Positions 35,630-48,544 are shown, counted from the stretch's first letter. The stretch: 64,000 nt of DNA from Gossypium raimondii (GCF_025698545.1 NC_068572.1:1922001-1986000), one strand, 5' to 3'. Translations and numbers: made by a program. The notes: generated by a model not told the origin, from the sequence alone.

Positions 35630-36612
35630 AGGATAAACTACATTAGTAGTAACTCAACTATGTTTTTTTTTTTCAGTTATCTAATTATGAAAAGTTACAA
35701 AATGGTCACTCAACTATTAGTACATTTCTTTTTTGGTCACCCAAATATGAAAAGTTACAAAATGGTCACCCAACTATCAGTAAATTTCCTTTTTGATCAT
35801 CTAAATATGAAAAGTTACAATATGGTTACCTAGCTATTCAATTTTGTCTTTTTTAGTCACCCAATAATATAAGATATTTGGGTGCTTCCAGTTTTATACG
35901 ATACATGCACGGGTGAGATGAAATTTATTAAAGACAATTCAACTAAGCTAACAATTTTCAAGCTCAAGAGATTGGTTAACTTGAGACGAATTTTTGGATG
36001 TAATCAAAGCAGTTATGGGTTGAGATGTCCTCATAGCATTTGAAGATCTGTCTCTTAACCTCAAAACACACTTTGAATTATTCGATTTCGAGTTTAGGAG
36101 CTCAAGTTATGATCATTTTAGTGAAGACTACGTGAACAGAATTTCTGGACAGGATAATTATGGAAATTACGAGTTTCAAACTTTAAATTCGAGTTTAAAT
36201 CATACTGAGTTTGATTTTTAAGCTTAATTTTTATTATATATGAGCTCAATATTGTATTTGTTAGATATTATTATTTCATTATTTATTCTGAATTTTGGAT
36301 TTTTAAGCAATTTAAGTTATTTAGGAGTATTATGTCAACAATAAAGTTTAGTTTGAAACTATTTCTTATTTAGATTAATTAGAGTTTCAATATAATTGAG
36401 ATTTTTATTTTGATGTACTTAGCTAGCTTATATAAAGGCCTTCATTCATCTAGAGCCCTAGGCCAAATCTATGACTTGAACAAACTTACGATCCTATTTC
36501 GTGCAAGTGTCCTTATCATTACGTTAGCTAGCTAGTATAAAAAGACAAAATTAAATGGTTGGATAACCAAAAATAAATAAATTTACTAGTAGCTGAGTGA
36601 CTACTAACATAG
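35630..36612. mobile_element. Inverted-repeat-bounded composite repeat with LTR-like interior
   Basis: The left end 'ggataaactacattagtagt' is echoed in inverted form by 'actactaacatagtttacct' near 36600. The left arm has expanded into three tandem 60-bp units. The interior (about 35880-36530) has a TATA-like 'gcttatataaaggcc' and no coding sequence. It could be a DNA element with a captured promoter-like segment or nested repeats. Confidence 0.45.
35687..35866. repeat. Three tandem copies of a 60-bp unit
   Basis: The units begin 'atgaaaagttacaaaatggt' at 35687 and 35747, and with one change at 35807. The period is exactly 60, a multiple of three, which keeps an open frame with repeating 'MKSYKMVTQL' that should not be taken for a gene. 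A single related unit occurs near 1600-1690. Confidence 0.9.
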
Positions 36613-36629
36613 TTTACCTAAATAAATAA

Positions 36630-36979
36630 GGTTAAAATACGTTATAAGTCCTTGTACTCTTCACAACTTTTAAATTTAGTCTTTGTACATTTTATTTTTA
36701 TGATTTTAGTCCTCCGATTTTCAAATTTCAAAATTTAGGTTGAATTGTTAATGCTATTTTTTTGTTATGATATTTTGAAATAATAAAAAACTCACTTGAT
36801 AACAATATAACTAAAAGATGATATTATAATGAACTTGAATTTAATAATATAATTTAACAATGTTAATAGTCGATTTTAATTTTGAATCTGAAAAGTAAAT
36901 GACTAAATTCTTAAAAATAAAAGCATAAGGACTAAATTTCAAATTTATGAAGAATTTTGAGACTTATGACATTTTACCC
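36630..36979. mobile_element. Foldback MITE
   Basis: The left end 'ggttaaaatacgttataagt' pairs with the right end 'acttatgacattttaccc'. Pairing continues inward through 'aatttagtc' / 'gactaaatt' motifs over roughly 150 bases per arm. It has no coding capacity. Confidence 0.65.
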
Positions 36980-38720
36980 AATAAATAATATTTATTATCT
37001 ATTTTTTTCTATTTTGGTACTTAAATTATTATTTTTCATCTCATTTATTTAAAAATTTATTGAAGCTCAATAATAATATGCCATGTGTTACATTTTATCG
37101 GTAACTTTGATTTTTAAGTAAACTGAAATGAAAATGATAATTCAAATACTAAAATGAGACAACAAATATGTTTCAATGACTAAATTGTGACAATAATTGT
37201 CAATACCTATCTAGTTTGACTCAACTAAAAAACATGATTAATTAAATCTAAATCTAATTTTGGTCCAAATTGATAATAAAAAATTAAAAATTGTACTCAT
37301 CCAATCTGAACCAAAATGACCTAAAATTGAAAGGCCAAAACAATTCAATTCAAAAACAACCATGTTTAATCAAAATCTAAAATAATCAAAATTTAATCTC
37401 GAACTTAAATGATTTAAACCTAAAGAATTCAAAACTATTAAAACTTGAAATGATACGAACCCAAACTCGAATTATTGTAAACTAAAACAAGTGAGAAACT
37501 TAAAAAAAAAAAAAAAAAACCACCCCTATCCAAATTGAGCAGGTCAGTCCAATTAATAGATGTATATATCCAAGGCTAACCGACTAGGAATTATTTAAGT
37601 GTTAAATTAAGAAGATAAGATATTTAATTATATTAATGCAAATTTATAAAAAAATTATTAAATTATTTTTTAAAAAGTAATTTTATTAATTTATTCAGTA
37701 AATAAACTATATAATTCAGAAAAAAATAAACACTGGTCGACGAAGAACAAGCTCCATCAAACACAAGAAATGCTTTAACCTCCGTATCAATAGAGCATTA
37801 TGACACGTTGACAATAGGCTTTGTCACAACTCAAGTACGACATATCTGGAGTGATTTTAAGCACTTAATACGATAAATAAATCAACCCTAAATAGTTCAA
37901 AACAATAAAAAAATCGACAAAAGAATACGATAACAAAATTATCTCTAATATTAATTAAATCGCTCATTTAAATTATATCCGTTGTGTCAATAAAATTTTC
38001 ATGAATTTTGGGATTATTAAATAAAATTATCACAAAAAATTGGTTAAAAAAAATTAGATGAACATATATGGAAATTGGAATCATTTTGGGGCAGTGAAGT
38101 GGGCAGTCACATGTGGTGTATAAACAAAACGACAAATTCTGGTGGGCCATACTCACATGTGATTCAATCTCTCGTTTTCCCAAAATAATAATAATATAAT
38201 AATCCTCAATTTAATTTCAGTTTATAATATATTTGTAAAAACTACTTAAAATTAAATTATTTTTAACCAAAATTAATAGACATAAAAATTTGTTGATCTA
38301 GACAATGTAAAAAAATGTGACCATAGCTATTTTAACCTATTAAAAATAATATTTTAAAATTTAATATCTCAATAATATTTTTATTTAAGTATTTATTTTC
38401 TCCAAAAATATTTTTATTTTTAATTAAATTAAAAAGTGTGAATAAAATTAAATAATAAGATAATAATTTATTTCATTGCAGAAAAGAAAATCCATAATAG
38501 TTTAGTTGAATAAATTGAACCAATTAATAGGAATCTTTTAAAACTATATTAGCTTTTTACCCTTAATTAAATAGGCTAAGTGTGAGCTTAATTGTTACTC
38601 AATAAAAAATAATTTTAATTATTAAAAAACAAAATATTAATATAAAACATCTTCACAAATAATCTTAGTTTTTGAATGTGCTACATTCTCCAACATATTT
38701 TTATATATTTATATATAATT
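36980..38720. other. AT-rich intergenic DNA
   Basis: No gene is supported. A homopolymer A run lies near 37502-37519. A small less AT-rich patch at about 38065-38180 ('gggcagtcacatgtggtgta') has no recognised function. Confidence 0.45.
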
Positions 38721-38725
38721 ATACT

Positions 38726-39326
38726 TGTGGGGGTGTGTCTCGCATTTATCAAACGTTCTGTAGGCATTTATCGAAAATAAACGTGCGACGTCATGATGAG
38801 GGTTGTCATGATGTTGAGAGGAGACGATGATCTCTTAAGCCAAAAGCAGGGGCGGTGTCTTGACGATACCTCACCTAATGTAATTGCATTTTAGATTCCA
38901 AGCAAGACTTCTTCTCCTAGTTAAACTCCGATTACTTCATAGATATTTTAGTATGATTAGACTTCTAATGTTAGCTTATTTAAATAGGCCAATGTATCCC
39001 TAGTTTCATACGCCAATCAGCAATGGCTTTTCTTGAGGCGACAAGATGTAGTCGCGTATGAGTTTTGGTGAGAGTTTTGTAATAACCATAGAGAGAATTT
39101 TGTTCCCAAGTTAGGATTTTGTTTTCGAGGGTTGGTATTGTATGTTTAGTACATTTAGATTTATTTTATTCCCATTGTACTCTTGTTTGTTTATTCATAT
39201 TGTGAAAAGTAGAAGCCTTATTTGCTCGTAGTTTTTATCCTCTTTTGAGTAGTTTTCCACATAAAATATTTATGTGTTTGATCTTCTCTATTTTACTTGT
39301 TCGTTTATACGAGTTGATCCCTAACA
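38726..39326 (+). mobile_element. Solo LTR of an LTR retrotransposon
   Basis: A 601-bp segment starts 'tgtgggggtgtgtctcgc' and ends 'gatccctaaca' (TG...CA). Perfect 5-bp duplications 'atact' flank it at 38721-38725 and 39327-39331. A TATA-like 'atttaaataggcc' lies in the middle, and near the end 'ttccacataaaatatttatg' is typical of the R-U5 part of plant Copia LTRs. No internal region is present, so the element was lost by LTR-LTR recombination. Confidence 0.85.
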
Positions 39327-39331
39327 ATACT

Positions 39332-42068
39332 AAAAAGTATAGGATACCAAAATTATGTTAAGAATTAAATTAAAATATATAATTTTGTAAAAGCAGATTT
39401 TTAAGAGAAAACAATATTTGAATATTTTGAATATATGTATAAATGTGAGGTAAAGGTGAATAATACAATCTCTACCTGTTACACCTCATTACCATCCTTA
39501 TTTAAAATTAAGTGGAAGGGCATTCCTAAAATAAGAAATTGATTTAATCTCTCAAAATTTCATAAAAATTTAAGCTAATATATACTAAATTTATAGTTTG
39601 GTCCCTCAAAAGACTAAAATTTAATTTTAATTTTAAAAAATATAAAATATAAATTAATACAATAATAAAATTGCATATTGACTCACATAAAATATATAAA
39701 TTAATATCAAAATAACAAGAATGGATAAAGCATTTCTAAATGTTAAATAGATTTTCTTTATTAAATCGATTTGGTTTCTATAGTTTATTAAGTAAATTTA
39801 TATGAAATCAAGAGAATCAACATAGCACAAAGAAATGAATATATTAAAATTTTTTATCAATTATTTGTTTAATCCTTTTTACGGATTTTTTTTTTGTCGA
39901 CACAATATTGAGTGAAGGTGATTATAGATAGTTCACACAGTCATGTCGAGAGCTATTGAAAAGTAACGAAATATTAGGGAGCAACTCTGGAAGGTCTTGA
40001 AATTTTCTTTTCTACCCTTTTTAATGACGATGAGAGGTGTTACGTGAGAGGATCTTGGACGATATTTGAATATCGCAAGATGAATGCTCTATCGTGTATG
40101 GTCATGGAAAACTTCATTATGATACACAATCATTTATGATGGGTATGATTAGACTTACTTCTAAAAAAATAGTTTTGAAGTTACGAGATGAGATTGAAGA
40201 TGTCCCCTTAATAAATCTTCTTATGATCCAGTAGCGGTCTTCGCAGCTTCTTGTCGAGCAAGGTCCCATATAGGTGAGTACCTGTAAGTTTGGGTACTTT
40301 CCTCTAACGAGGACGAAATTAAACCGATACAAAACACAATAGATGAAGAACTGAAAATAATATGGACAAAACCATACAAGGAACGCGCACATGAGGGGCT
40401 TATAAACCCACACATCACAATTACACAATGTGAGACTCGAACCTCAATACTTAAATATGAGAGTCTTCACATTAACCAACAATTTTAAGACCTTATTGAC
40501 AATAAAACCATTAGTTCCCGATTCAACCATCGGTCTAATAATAATTAAACAAATAATTAAAACATTCATAAAAATAATAAAGATTTGGAAATTTATTAAA
40601 TTGTCGATTTTCTATCCCAAATTCTGATTTTTTACTATTTCGAGTCATTTGTTCAAAAACCAATTCAGTTTTTATACTCAAACTCATATACCAATCGATT
40701 TCCGATTTAACTAATCCAGTTCGATTTCTGACAACTTTGTTTGGCGAGACATCAAGTTCCATTTTTATTTCCCTCGTGATTTCCCTCCATTACTTTTTAG
40801 ACTAAGTTATTTCCTAATTGTCATGATTCTGTTTTTTTTTAATCTAATATTTTCCTTTTTTATTTCAAGATTTTCAGTTCACTTTTTGTCCACTTTATCT
40901 TTTAAGATTTTTGAATAAATAAAGAAACAGAACTGTAAAATACACTTAATAATTGGAAAAAAAAAATAATCTGTCTTTTCCTTTGGACATTTTCCCTCAC
41001 ATGAATGATTAAATACATCCATTTATAATATTATATATTTTTCAAAAAAATAATATAATATATACAAAACGAGTTTGATACATTACTAGTGCATATATTT
41101 TTATTTCACAAATAATTTTAAAAATTATCAATTTCAAGAACATGTAGTAAATCTTCAGGAATGTCTTCAAACACCTGCAAATCTGTACTTCTAGTTGTGG
41201 CCAACTTCACAATACAATCCGTAACTTGGTTTCTCTCATTTTGGAACGTGCCTTATCCTCCAATGTTAGATGTCTTTTAATATCGTATATATCCTTCGTA
41301 ATAAAGCTAAAGAGGATTCTGTCAAATAAAACTCTTGAATGGTTTTGATTACCTCTAGTTTGTTTGTGTGGATCACAACTTTCTGATATCTCATTTAGGA
41401 TAGCCTAAAGTTAGGCATAAAAAACGGAACAAACCCCCGATTATTCTCCTATTTAAGTATTGGAGAGGGGATATAGGTAGTTTTAGCCATTGTGTCAAAA
41501 AGAGCTGATATAATTAGAATTTATAACGAGATTGTTCAAAAAAATTATCATGTGTTTTTTTTAATATTTTACTATACGCCCCTTATAAAACAATTGTCAA
41601 CCCCCTAATATTACTTGTAAAATCTAAAGACTCTATTGACCGTGTATCAAATATTTTCTCATATATATATATATATTATATTATACATGTACCCATCACA
41701 TCTTGCACGCTTTAAGCCTATATGCCTAATAGTTAATTAATCATTTTAAAATCAAAATTAGGAAATTAATCACAATAAGTTTGAAAAATATATTTTATTT
41801 GTGGGAACCTTTTGACTTTTGACTTGGCTCATTTACCTCATATTCTACATTTACTTTCTGACCATTGAAAATTTCTTCATCCTTTTTTACTTTTTTGAAA
41901 ATTAAAATATTTTTATTAAAATATTAAAACTAATGTTGGACTATTTCACATTTATTATTGTATTTTTTATTTCATTCAAATAAATATAATCTTTTAATTT
42001 GTACCTAATTAAGTTTTTATTCCAAGCGAGAAGTTGATTTTTTAAAAGTATTATACATATTATGTGGT
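39332..42068. other. Intergenic DNA
   Basis: No gene is supported. About 40470-40770 is a reverse-orientation copy of the dispersed repeat seen at 9828-10085. An alternating AT tract lies near 41660-41685. The overlapping minus-strand open frames at 40117-40428 lie in unassigned sequence and show no domain. Confidence 0.45.
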
Positions 42069-42459
42069 GATAAATTTAATCTTTAAAGTTTTTTTTGTCA
42101 TTTTGGTCATAATTTGGCCCTCGGCTTTTAAATATTAGTTGATTTATTTATTTATTTTTACGAAAAAATTGATCGAACAGTTAAAATTTTAATGACATCG
42201 ATGTGGTAAATCAAGTGGCAATCTCACGATATTTTATTGTAGATGATTTTTTAAATGAACGTTTTAGAAAATAATGTATTTTATTAATTTTTAATTTTTA
42301 TGAAGCACATGTGAACTGCTATATGGGCTACCATGTCATTGTCGTTAAAATTTAAATAGTTCGGTCAAAATTTTCATCCAAAGGAAAATAGTTTGATTAA
42401 ATATTGAAAGTTGAGGACCAAAGTGACAAAAAAGATAAACATTATTGGTTAAATTTATC
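42069..42459. mobile_element. Foldback MITE with arms of about 140 bp
   Basis: The left arm starts 'gataaatttaatctttaaag' and includes 'gtcattttggtcat', 'cgaacagttaaaattttaat' and 'atgacatcgatgtggta'. The right arm carries the inverse: 'taccatgtcattgtcgttaa', 'gaggaccaaagtgac' and the end 'ggttaaatttatc'. The loop is AT-rich. It has no coding capacity. Confidence 0.7.
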
Positions 42460-42826
42460 ATTATACTGATTATTTAAAGTTTGAATTAATATTTAATACA
42501 TTGTTAATGAAATATTTTAATTTCATAAGTAAGTTTTAAATAAATGAGATACATGTAGGGAGAATCCTAGGGGATGATAGGGTCCTTGGCCCGCTTAATG
42601 AAATGGCTTTATTCCATTTTCAGTCCCTTTAGAAAATTATTAGTTCAATTTAGGTTATTTAATAGAAAATATATGGGTTTGGTTCCTAACAATTTGTCTT
42701 TTTTGTCTTAACACCTTAACAAATTTTTTTGGCTTTGTCCTTATATACACTTCATTCTTTGAGCTTTGTGTAGTTTAAAAACTTTAATTCCTAAGTTTTT
42801 TTTTTTTAACTTTTTAATTGTTTATT

Positions 42827-44031
42827 GGGTAAACTACATCGGAAGTCACTCTAAAACAACATTGTTATTATTTTGGTCAGTTTAATTTTTTTTTGTTAAT
42901 TTAGTCACTCTGGTTAAAATAATTGCTTGAATTGGTCACTGCAGTTAAAAATTCCGTTAATCCACCAACGGATTGCTGACGTGACATCTTTTTGACTTTT
43001 AACTAAAGTTAAGGACCTCTTTGTAATTAGTTCAAAAATCTTTTTTTTTATTTATTTGCAACATAAGACTAAATCTTGTAGGTTTTCGCTTTTTCTTTCT
43101 ACTTGTTGTTTGTTTCCTAGGAAAAGTAATAAAGGAAAACGATAATAGTTTTGACTTGTTTGTTTGACTTGTCCAAAACACCCCATGTTCTAATTTTTTA
43201 CTTCGATAACATTATCGCTCTTTTTTTTTAAATTGAATTTCTCTTAACATTTTTAAGAGAAAATATGCAAAGGAGAAAATAGAAGAAAAAACTCAAAAAT
43301 TCCTTAAAAAAACCTCAAAATCTTCTCTTGAGTACCCTCAAATTAAATCATCCTTTTATTATTAACATTCAATACCTAGTAATAATAACAAAATTACTAT
43401 GAAAAGTAAAAGAGAAGAAATATTTATATATATATAAAAAAACATTGTTTAGGGAATCATTGTTTTTCGTTAGAAAAGTTGAACATTCAACAAAACCAAA
43501 TTTATTAATAAACCAAAGAAATAGAACACGATAAATTTAAGAATTAAGGGAGAAAACTAAAATTTTCTTTAAAAAAAAACATAAAAGAAAACTTACCATG
43601 TTAGATCAGGTCTTGAAGAAATTGCGTAGGATCGCCGAGAAGCAAATAACAGAATCCGAGCACAAATAAACACTGTAAACATAATACTTATTGTAAAATC
43701 TATAAGTCAAAACTATCATCATTTTTCTCTATTATTTTTCCTAGGAAACAAACAACATGAAGAAAAAAAATAACAAAACTTACAAGTTTTAGTTTTATGT
43801 TACAAATAAACAAAAAAAAAAGTATTTTGGAATAATTACAGAGAGGTTCCTAGCTTAATCAAAAGTCAAAAATTACCACGTCAAGAATCCATTAGTGGAT
43901 TAATGAAATTTTAACGATTATGACCAATTTGAGCAATTATCTTAATTAGAGTAATTAAATTGACAAAAAAATTTAGAGTGATAAAAATAAGAACAACATT
44001 ATTCTAGAGTGACTTGTGTTGTAGTTTACCC
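42827..44031. mobile_element. Long terminal-inverted-repeat element of 1.2 kb (Mutator-like candidate)
   Basis: The left terminus 'gggtaaactacatcggaagt' and right terminus 'acttgtgttgtagtttaccc' are inverted copies, and pairing continues for roughly 350-370 bases per arm, through 'ttgtttgtttcctaggaaaa' on the left and its inverse 'tttcctaggaaacaaacaac' on the right. The flanks 'ttgtttatt' (42818-42826) and 'ttagttatt' (44032-44040) match at 7 of 9 positions, as a decayed 9-bp target duplication would. The middle of about 470 bp codes for nothing recognisable. Confidence 0.75.
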
Positions 44032-44040
44032 TTAGTTATT

Positions 44041-45650
44041 TTGTTACAAGTTAAAAAAGTTAAAAAAGTTAAAAGACTTATAATGAAAGTAGGATTATTT
44101 ACATTTTAGGTCCTTTAGCTTATATGGACTTTAATGTAGGTCACAAAATTTTAATTTAATCAAATTACATCACTTATTTTCAATTATTAACAAATTAAGT
44201 CACTTATTCTAACTATGTTAAGTAGTTCTCATTAAAAAATTTAACAAAAACTGAATACACAACCTAATCTAAAGGTTAGCTTTGGAATTATAATTGTACT
44301 TGAACAAAAAGTTAATTTCTTAAAGGCTTTGTTATTGATTTAGCCATTAAATTATACCACTTTTTTCACTTTGGTATTTAATTTTTGTTGACCCACTTCA
44401 ATACTTAAAAATTTAATTTCGTTTACCGATTTAACCAGTAAGAGTTAATGCCGTAAAAAGCTCTAGTTAACTTGTGGAGTCAAATAGAACGTGCCATGTG
44501 GCATTTTTTTCCACGTCATCATTTACTTGGAATTAAAAATATATATTTATTAACATTTAATTTAATTAATAAGCTTTTTTTTAATTCTCTTCCCAACCCA
44601 ATCTCTCTCTTCTCCCTTCCTCTTTGTTATAATAGACGTCGATAATGGTAATAGAAGGATTGCGAAGTAATAAGAAAAGGAAAAAATAAAACACACAATT
44701 TTTGCGTGAAAACCTTTTCGAGAAAATACCACAAGCAGAGAATGAGAAATTCACTAATGTTGAAAACTGAATGATACAAGAGTAGTTTCAGCTACATCTA
44801 TCTATCTAAAAGGTTGAAAAATCCTATTCGAATCAATGTCAAATAGAAGAAATGTAGTCCTATACGGATTCTACTTGTGCGGCTTGGTCCGTACTGGCCC
44901 TCGATCTGTTACCCCATAGATCCCCTTATTTTGACACTGTATTTATTTATTCAACAAGCGACGAAATTCAGGTCACACAAACTCTAACACTCTTCTTAAA
45001 ACTTAATTAAAATTTTCACTCCCTAAACCCTAAATTTTTCTTCTTGTTTTGAAGGAAAAAACAAACATAATCCCTACTTATTTTGAAGGAAAGTCTTCCA
45101 CTTCTGGGTTTTGATCCAAACAAATCAGATTCACTATTAAAACATAAAGATGATATAAAAACAAGCAACTTTTCACCATTGATGTCAATGAAATCATTGT
45201 AGGGACACTAGAACTTTTCACCTATGACAAAGCATATTTGTTGGGTTTTCAAGAATTTGGAAATAGGGATTTTTGGGAAGGAGGGTTATTGGATTCGACA
45301 GAGCTCAAGTTTGGAAGGGAAGGATGATGCAGTAATAACGGAAAAAATAATTTAGGAAAGATTTTTGACCAAGTTGGACATGATATTATTTGTTTTGTAT
45401 AACATATCTATAAATAAATTAATGATTATAAAAATATTAAAAAATAAAAATAAAAATTTGAAATTTAAGAAGGGATAAAAAAATCATAAAAAATAGCATG
45501 AAGTATATGTAATTTGTTATGCGAGTTGCTATACTTAAAAAATTAGTATTTTAGTCAATATTTTCCAAAAAATAGCAGTTCGACTTTTTTAAAAGATTGA
45601 TGGTCAAGGTTAGAGATTCTCGTGGGATAGGTCAATCCCATGCAAGGTAT
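44041..45650. other. Intergenic DNA with a possible LTR fragment
   Basis: No gene is supported. At about 44610-45000 'tttttgcgtgaaaaccttt' and 'aatgagaaattcacta' resemble the LTR-proximal part of plant Copia elements in reverse orientation, but no ends can be defined. The rest is unassigned AT-rich DNA. Confidence 0.35.
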
Positions 45651-46228
45651 CTAGACTAATTTTCTAAGTCCGAGTTTAGCCCGACCCAAATTAAGAAAGG
45701 TAAACTCGGGCTTGGCCCGACTTACCTATATTTAATTTTATTGTATTAATTTTTATTTAAAAGTAAATTTTTAAAAAAATATGATACACTAAACGCACTA
45801 AAAAAACTCTAAGATAAAAGTTTTCTAACATATTAAAAATACATTAAAAAGTATATATATTAAAAAAACATTATTGTAAATATGATAAATATTTTATTGT
45901 ATTAAATATAATTTTTTAAATTTTATATTTTGGGTTGAGTTATTTAGGTGGGTAAGTTTTTTATTTAAGGTTTTGGGTAATTGGTTTAATTGTTATTGGG
46001 TTAGTGATTTAATATAAATATAAATATATAATTATTAATTAACATATTATAACATAATATATTCGGGCTGGGCCAGAAAATCTTGCCCAAGGTTGGCCCA
46101 ACTCATAGAAAATGAGCTTCAAATTTTACCTAAATCCATTTTCAGGCCTCATATTTTTGTCCAAACCCTCTCAGTTTTAAGAGGGCCCTCAAGCTTGGGC
46201 GTGTGACCTCGTCCATGGGTAAGTCTAG
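45651..46228. mobile_element. GC-rich TIR element, degenerate copy
   Basis: It has short inverted ends 'ctagact' / 'agtctag', inner 'gcccgaccc' / 'ttcgggctgggcc' blocks, and 'ccatgggtaagtctag' at the right. The layout matches the 17409-17822 family but with many changes and an AT-rich centre. Confidence 0.45.
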
Positions 46229-47329
46229 TCAAATTTAACTCTTTTCAAAAAGTTGAGTGTCGAATTTAATTAAAAAAACAGGAATAATGGTCAAATTTGT
46301 CATCATGTCTTAAAAAACACTTCTACCTTGCATTTCCAAGGAGATAACACGTGTGAGAACCCTAGAGATGATATTGAGAGGGGCAGCTACAAACCTCTAA
46401 TATAGATCATAAAATAGATACGAGAGATACAAAATAAAAAAACTATCTAGATTACTTATATGGGAAAAAAAAAGTAAACATGGCGCGTTTTAATTGTGTA
46501 ACCACAACACCTGGTTTAAATATTGACAGCATTAAACCGATTGACGGAAGTAAAGTTTAAGTACTAAATTGAGCAAAAAACAAATTTAAGGGCCAAATCA
46601 TAAATAAAAACTTTCTCAAAGGCTAAAAACTGAAAAGAAAAAGAAACGCGCTTAAATGCGGGAAAATTAAATAGAAGCAGTTGTATCCGTCCGTTCCGGT
46701 CCAATCAAGGTGTTCTCCCACTTATCAAACTAGCTATTATAACTAATTTCAAGGGTAATTAAGTAATTTCTATTACCCGACAGCTTGCGCGCGAATGTCT
46801 CTCTCTAACAATAATTAAAGATAACAATAAAACAAAAACTACTACAAGAGAAAAAAAAATGAAAAGGCAATTTCATTAATTGACCAATAATAATAATAAG
46901 GGTAGGGTCACCTTAATTTGGGTCATAATCATTTCATTTAAATTTATTTATTGCTCTAAATTTTTTTTTATCTCTTTTATCACTTTTAGCAGTGAATAAT
47001 TTTCAGGTCGCAGCCAGTGGAGAACTAAAAAATTTGTATAGGGTCGAAGTTAAATTATAAATTTTAGAATAATAAAAATATAATTTTATTTTTATTAATT
47101 TAAAGTTTTAAAAATTTTAAAAGGTTTAAATAAAAAATTTATTTTAAGGGGGCTAGGGCCTTGCCAGCCCCCTAGTTCGCTCCTGAAAAAAAAAAATAAT
47201 TGATCATGAAATGTGTTTTATTTTCATAAATGGGGTTGAACTTGGACTATATAACTATTGCGCCACACATCAGAGTCACGGTTTTTGGACAATCTTTACT
47301 CTTGCTCTTATATAAAGAAAAGGGATAAA
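46229..47329. other. Intergenic DNA with a GC-tail repeat
   Basis: No gene is supported. About 47030-47190 is the third copy of the GC-tail repeat ('aagggggctagggccttgcc'). A less AT-rich patch at about 46650-46810 with 'cttgcgcgcgaatgtctctc' has no recognised role. Confidence 0.4.
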
Positions 47330-47710
47330 GTAACATTTAGTCCCTAAACGTGATAAATTTTTTTAATTTAGTCTCAGAAATTTGATAATTTTTCTCAATT
47401 TAGTCTTCGAACTTAGATTATGTAAAGGCATGATGACACGACATAATTTAAGATAAGAGTAGGTGCCACATCATCGTAGTTTCTTTTACAAATATATAAA
47501 GTCTAAAAAATTACAATAAATTATAAATAATTTAATAGTTTTTATAAAATTTTAAGTGAAGACATGATACAATATCAAAGCGCCGTATCGTCATACATAA
47601 CGGAATTCAAGGATTAAATTTAAAAAATTGTCAAATTCGAGGACTAATGTGGATAAAAAAGGTCCAAAGATTAAGATAAAAAATTATCAAGTTTAAAGAC
47701 TAATAAAATA
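47330..47710. mobile_element. Foldback MITE
   Basis: The left arm 'catttagtccctaaacgtga' pairs with the right arm 'tcaagtttaaagactaataa', with further inner pairing of 'tttagtc' and 'gacta' motifs. The centre contains 'gatgacacgacataat' and 'tatcgtcatacataacgg'. It has no coding capacity. Confidence 0.55.
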
Positions 47711-47989
47711 AAATGTATAAAAATCGTGTTTTAAAAATTAACTTATTTTAAAATTTATTTATAATATAGTATCATTTAAAATCATTAATTGAATTTGTTT
47801 ATTCAATTAAAATAAGTCCACTTCACATATTTGATAATAATATAACTATTTATGATTTTAGTTTATATTTAAATTCACTTAATTTAGTTTTTTATAATAT
47901 TATTAGTAGGTCGAAATTGATAATATCATAATAATGTCAATTGTTACCATTGAAACTATTACGTGAATATTTTTTAAACAATTTTAAAC

Positions 47990-48200
47990 ATTTAGATAAA
48001 GGAAATGATTATATGAAATAGTGACGCCCGTCATCTGTATCTCTTTTCTAATAGTTTTATGCCACGTCAGTATTTTCATTTTGAAAAAAAATCAAAATCA
48101 AATTCAAATGCTAGAATTCAGGATGAAATTACTGATGTGGCATAAAACTATTGGAAAATAGATAATATCTTTATTTCATACGATCCTTCCTTTTTAGATA
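47990..48200. mobile_element. Compact foldback element (hairpin of about 200 bp)
   Basis: The left arm 'aatagttttatgccacgtca' and right arm 'tgatgtggcataaaactatt' are almost exact inverses. The pairing extends outward through 'tatgaaata' / 'tatttcata' and 'aaaggaa' / 'ttccttt'. The transcript would form a long hairpin. Confidence 0.75.
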
Positions 48201-48544
48201 AAATATAAATTTATTATTGGTTAAATATGATTTACTGAATTTCTAAGCGTCTCTGGGAATTACGTCATACTCTAACAAAAAACAAATTACTTCAAACTAA
48301 AATGGAAGGATTAAATCTAAAAATCACCATAATAAAGGGACTAAAACCAAATTAAACCTCTATATTACTTTTACTTTTTAACGCGTTTAATAAAGTAATA
48401 TATTAATATTTAAAAAGGGTCAAAATTATAATTAAAACAATTTTAAGTAATAGTTAAATTAGTATAAATTGTACTACTTAATGATTAAACTTTTTAAAAA
48501 GTAAAAAAAAAAAAAGAATATTTATTTAAAAAAAAAAAAAAAAC

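Noticed and set aside
35351..35833. Plus-strand open frames with a Cys-Val run and a repeated MKSYKMVTQL peptide
   Set aside because: They are produced by the TG microsatellite and the 60-bp tandem repeat, and overlap the minus-strand ATP synthase subunit gene.
40117..40428. Minus-strand 103-codon open frame with hydrophobic stretches
   Set aside because: It has no recognisable domain, no supporting splice sites, and lies beside a dispersed repeat.
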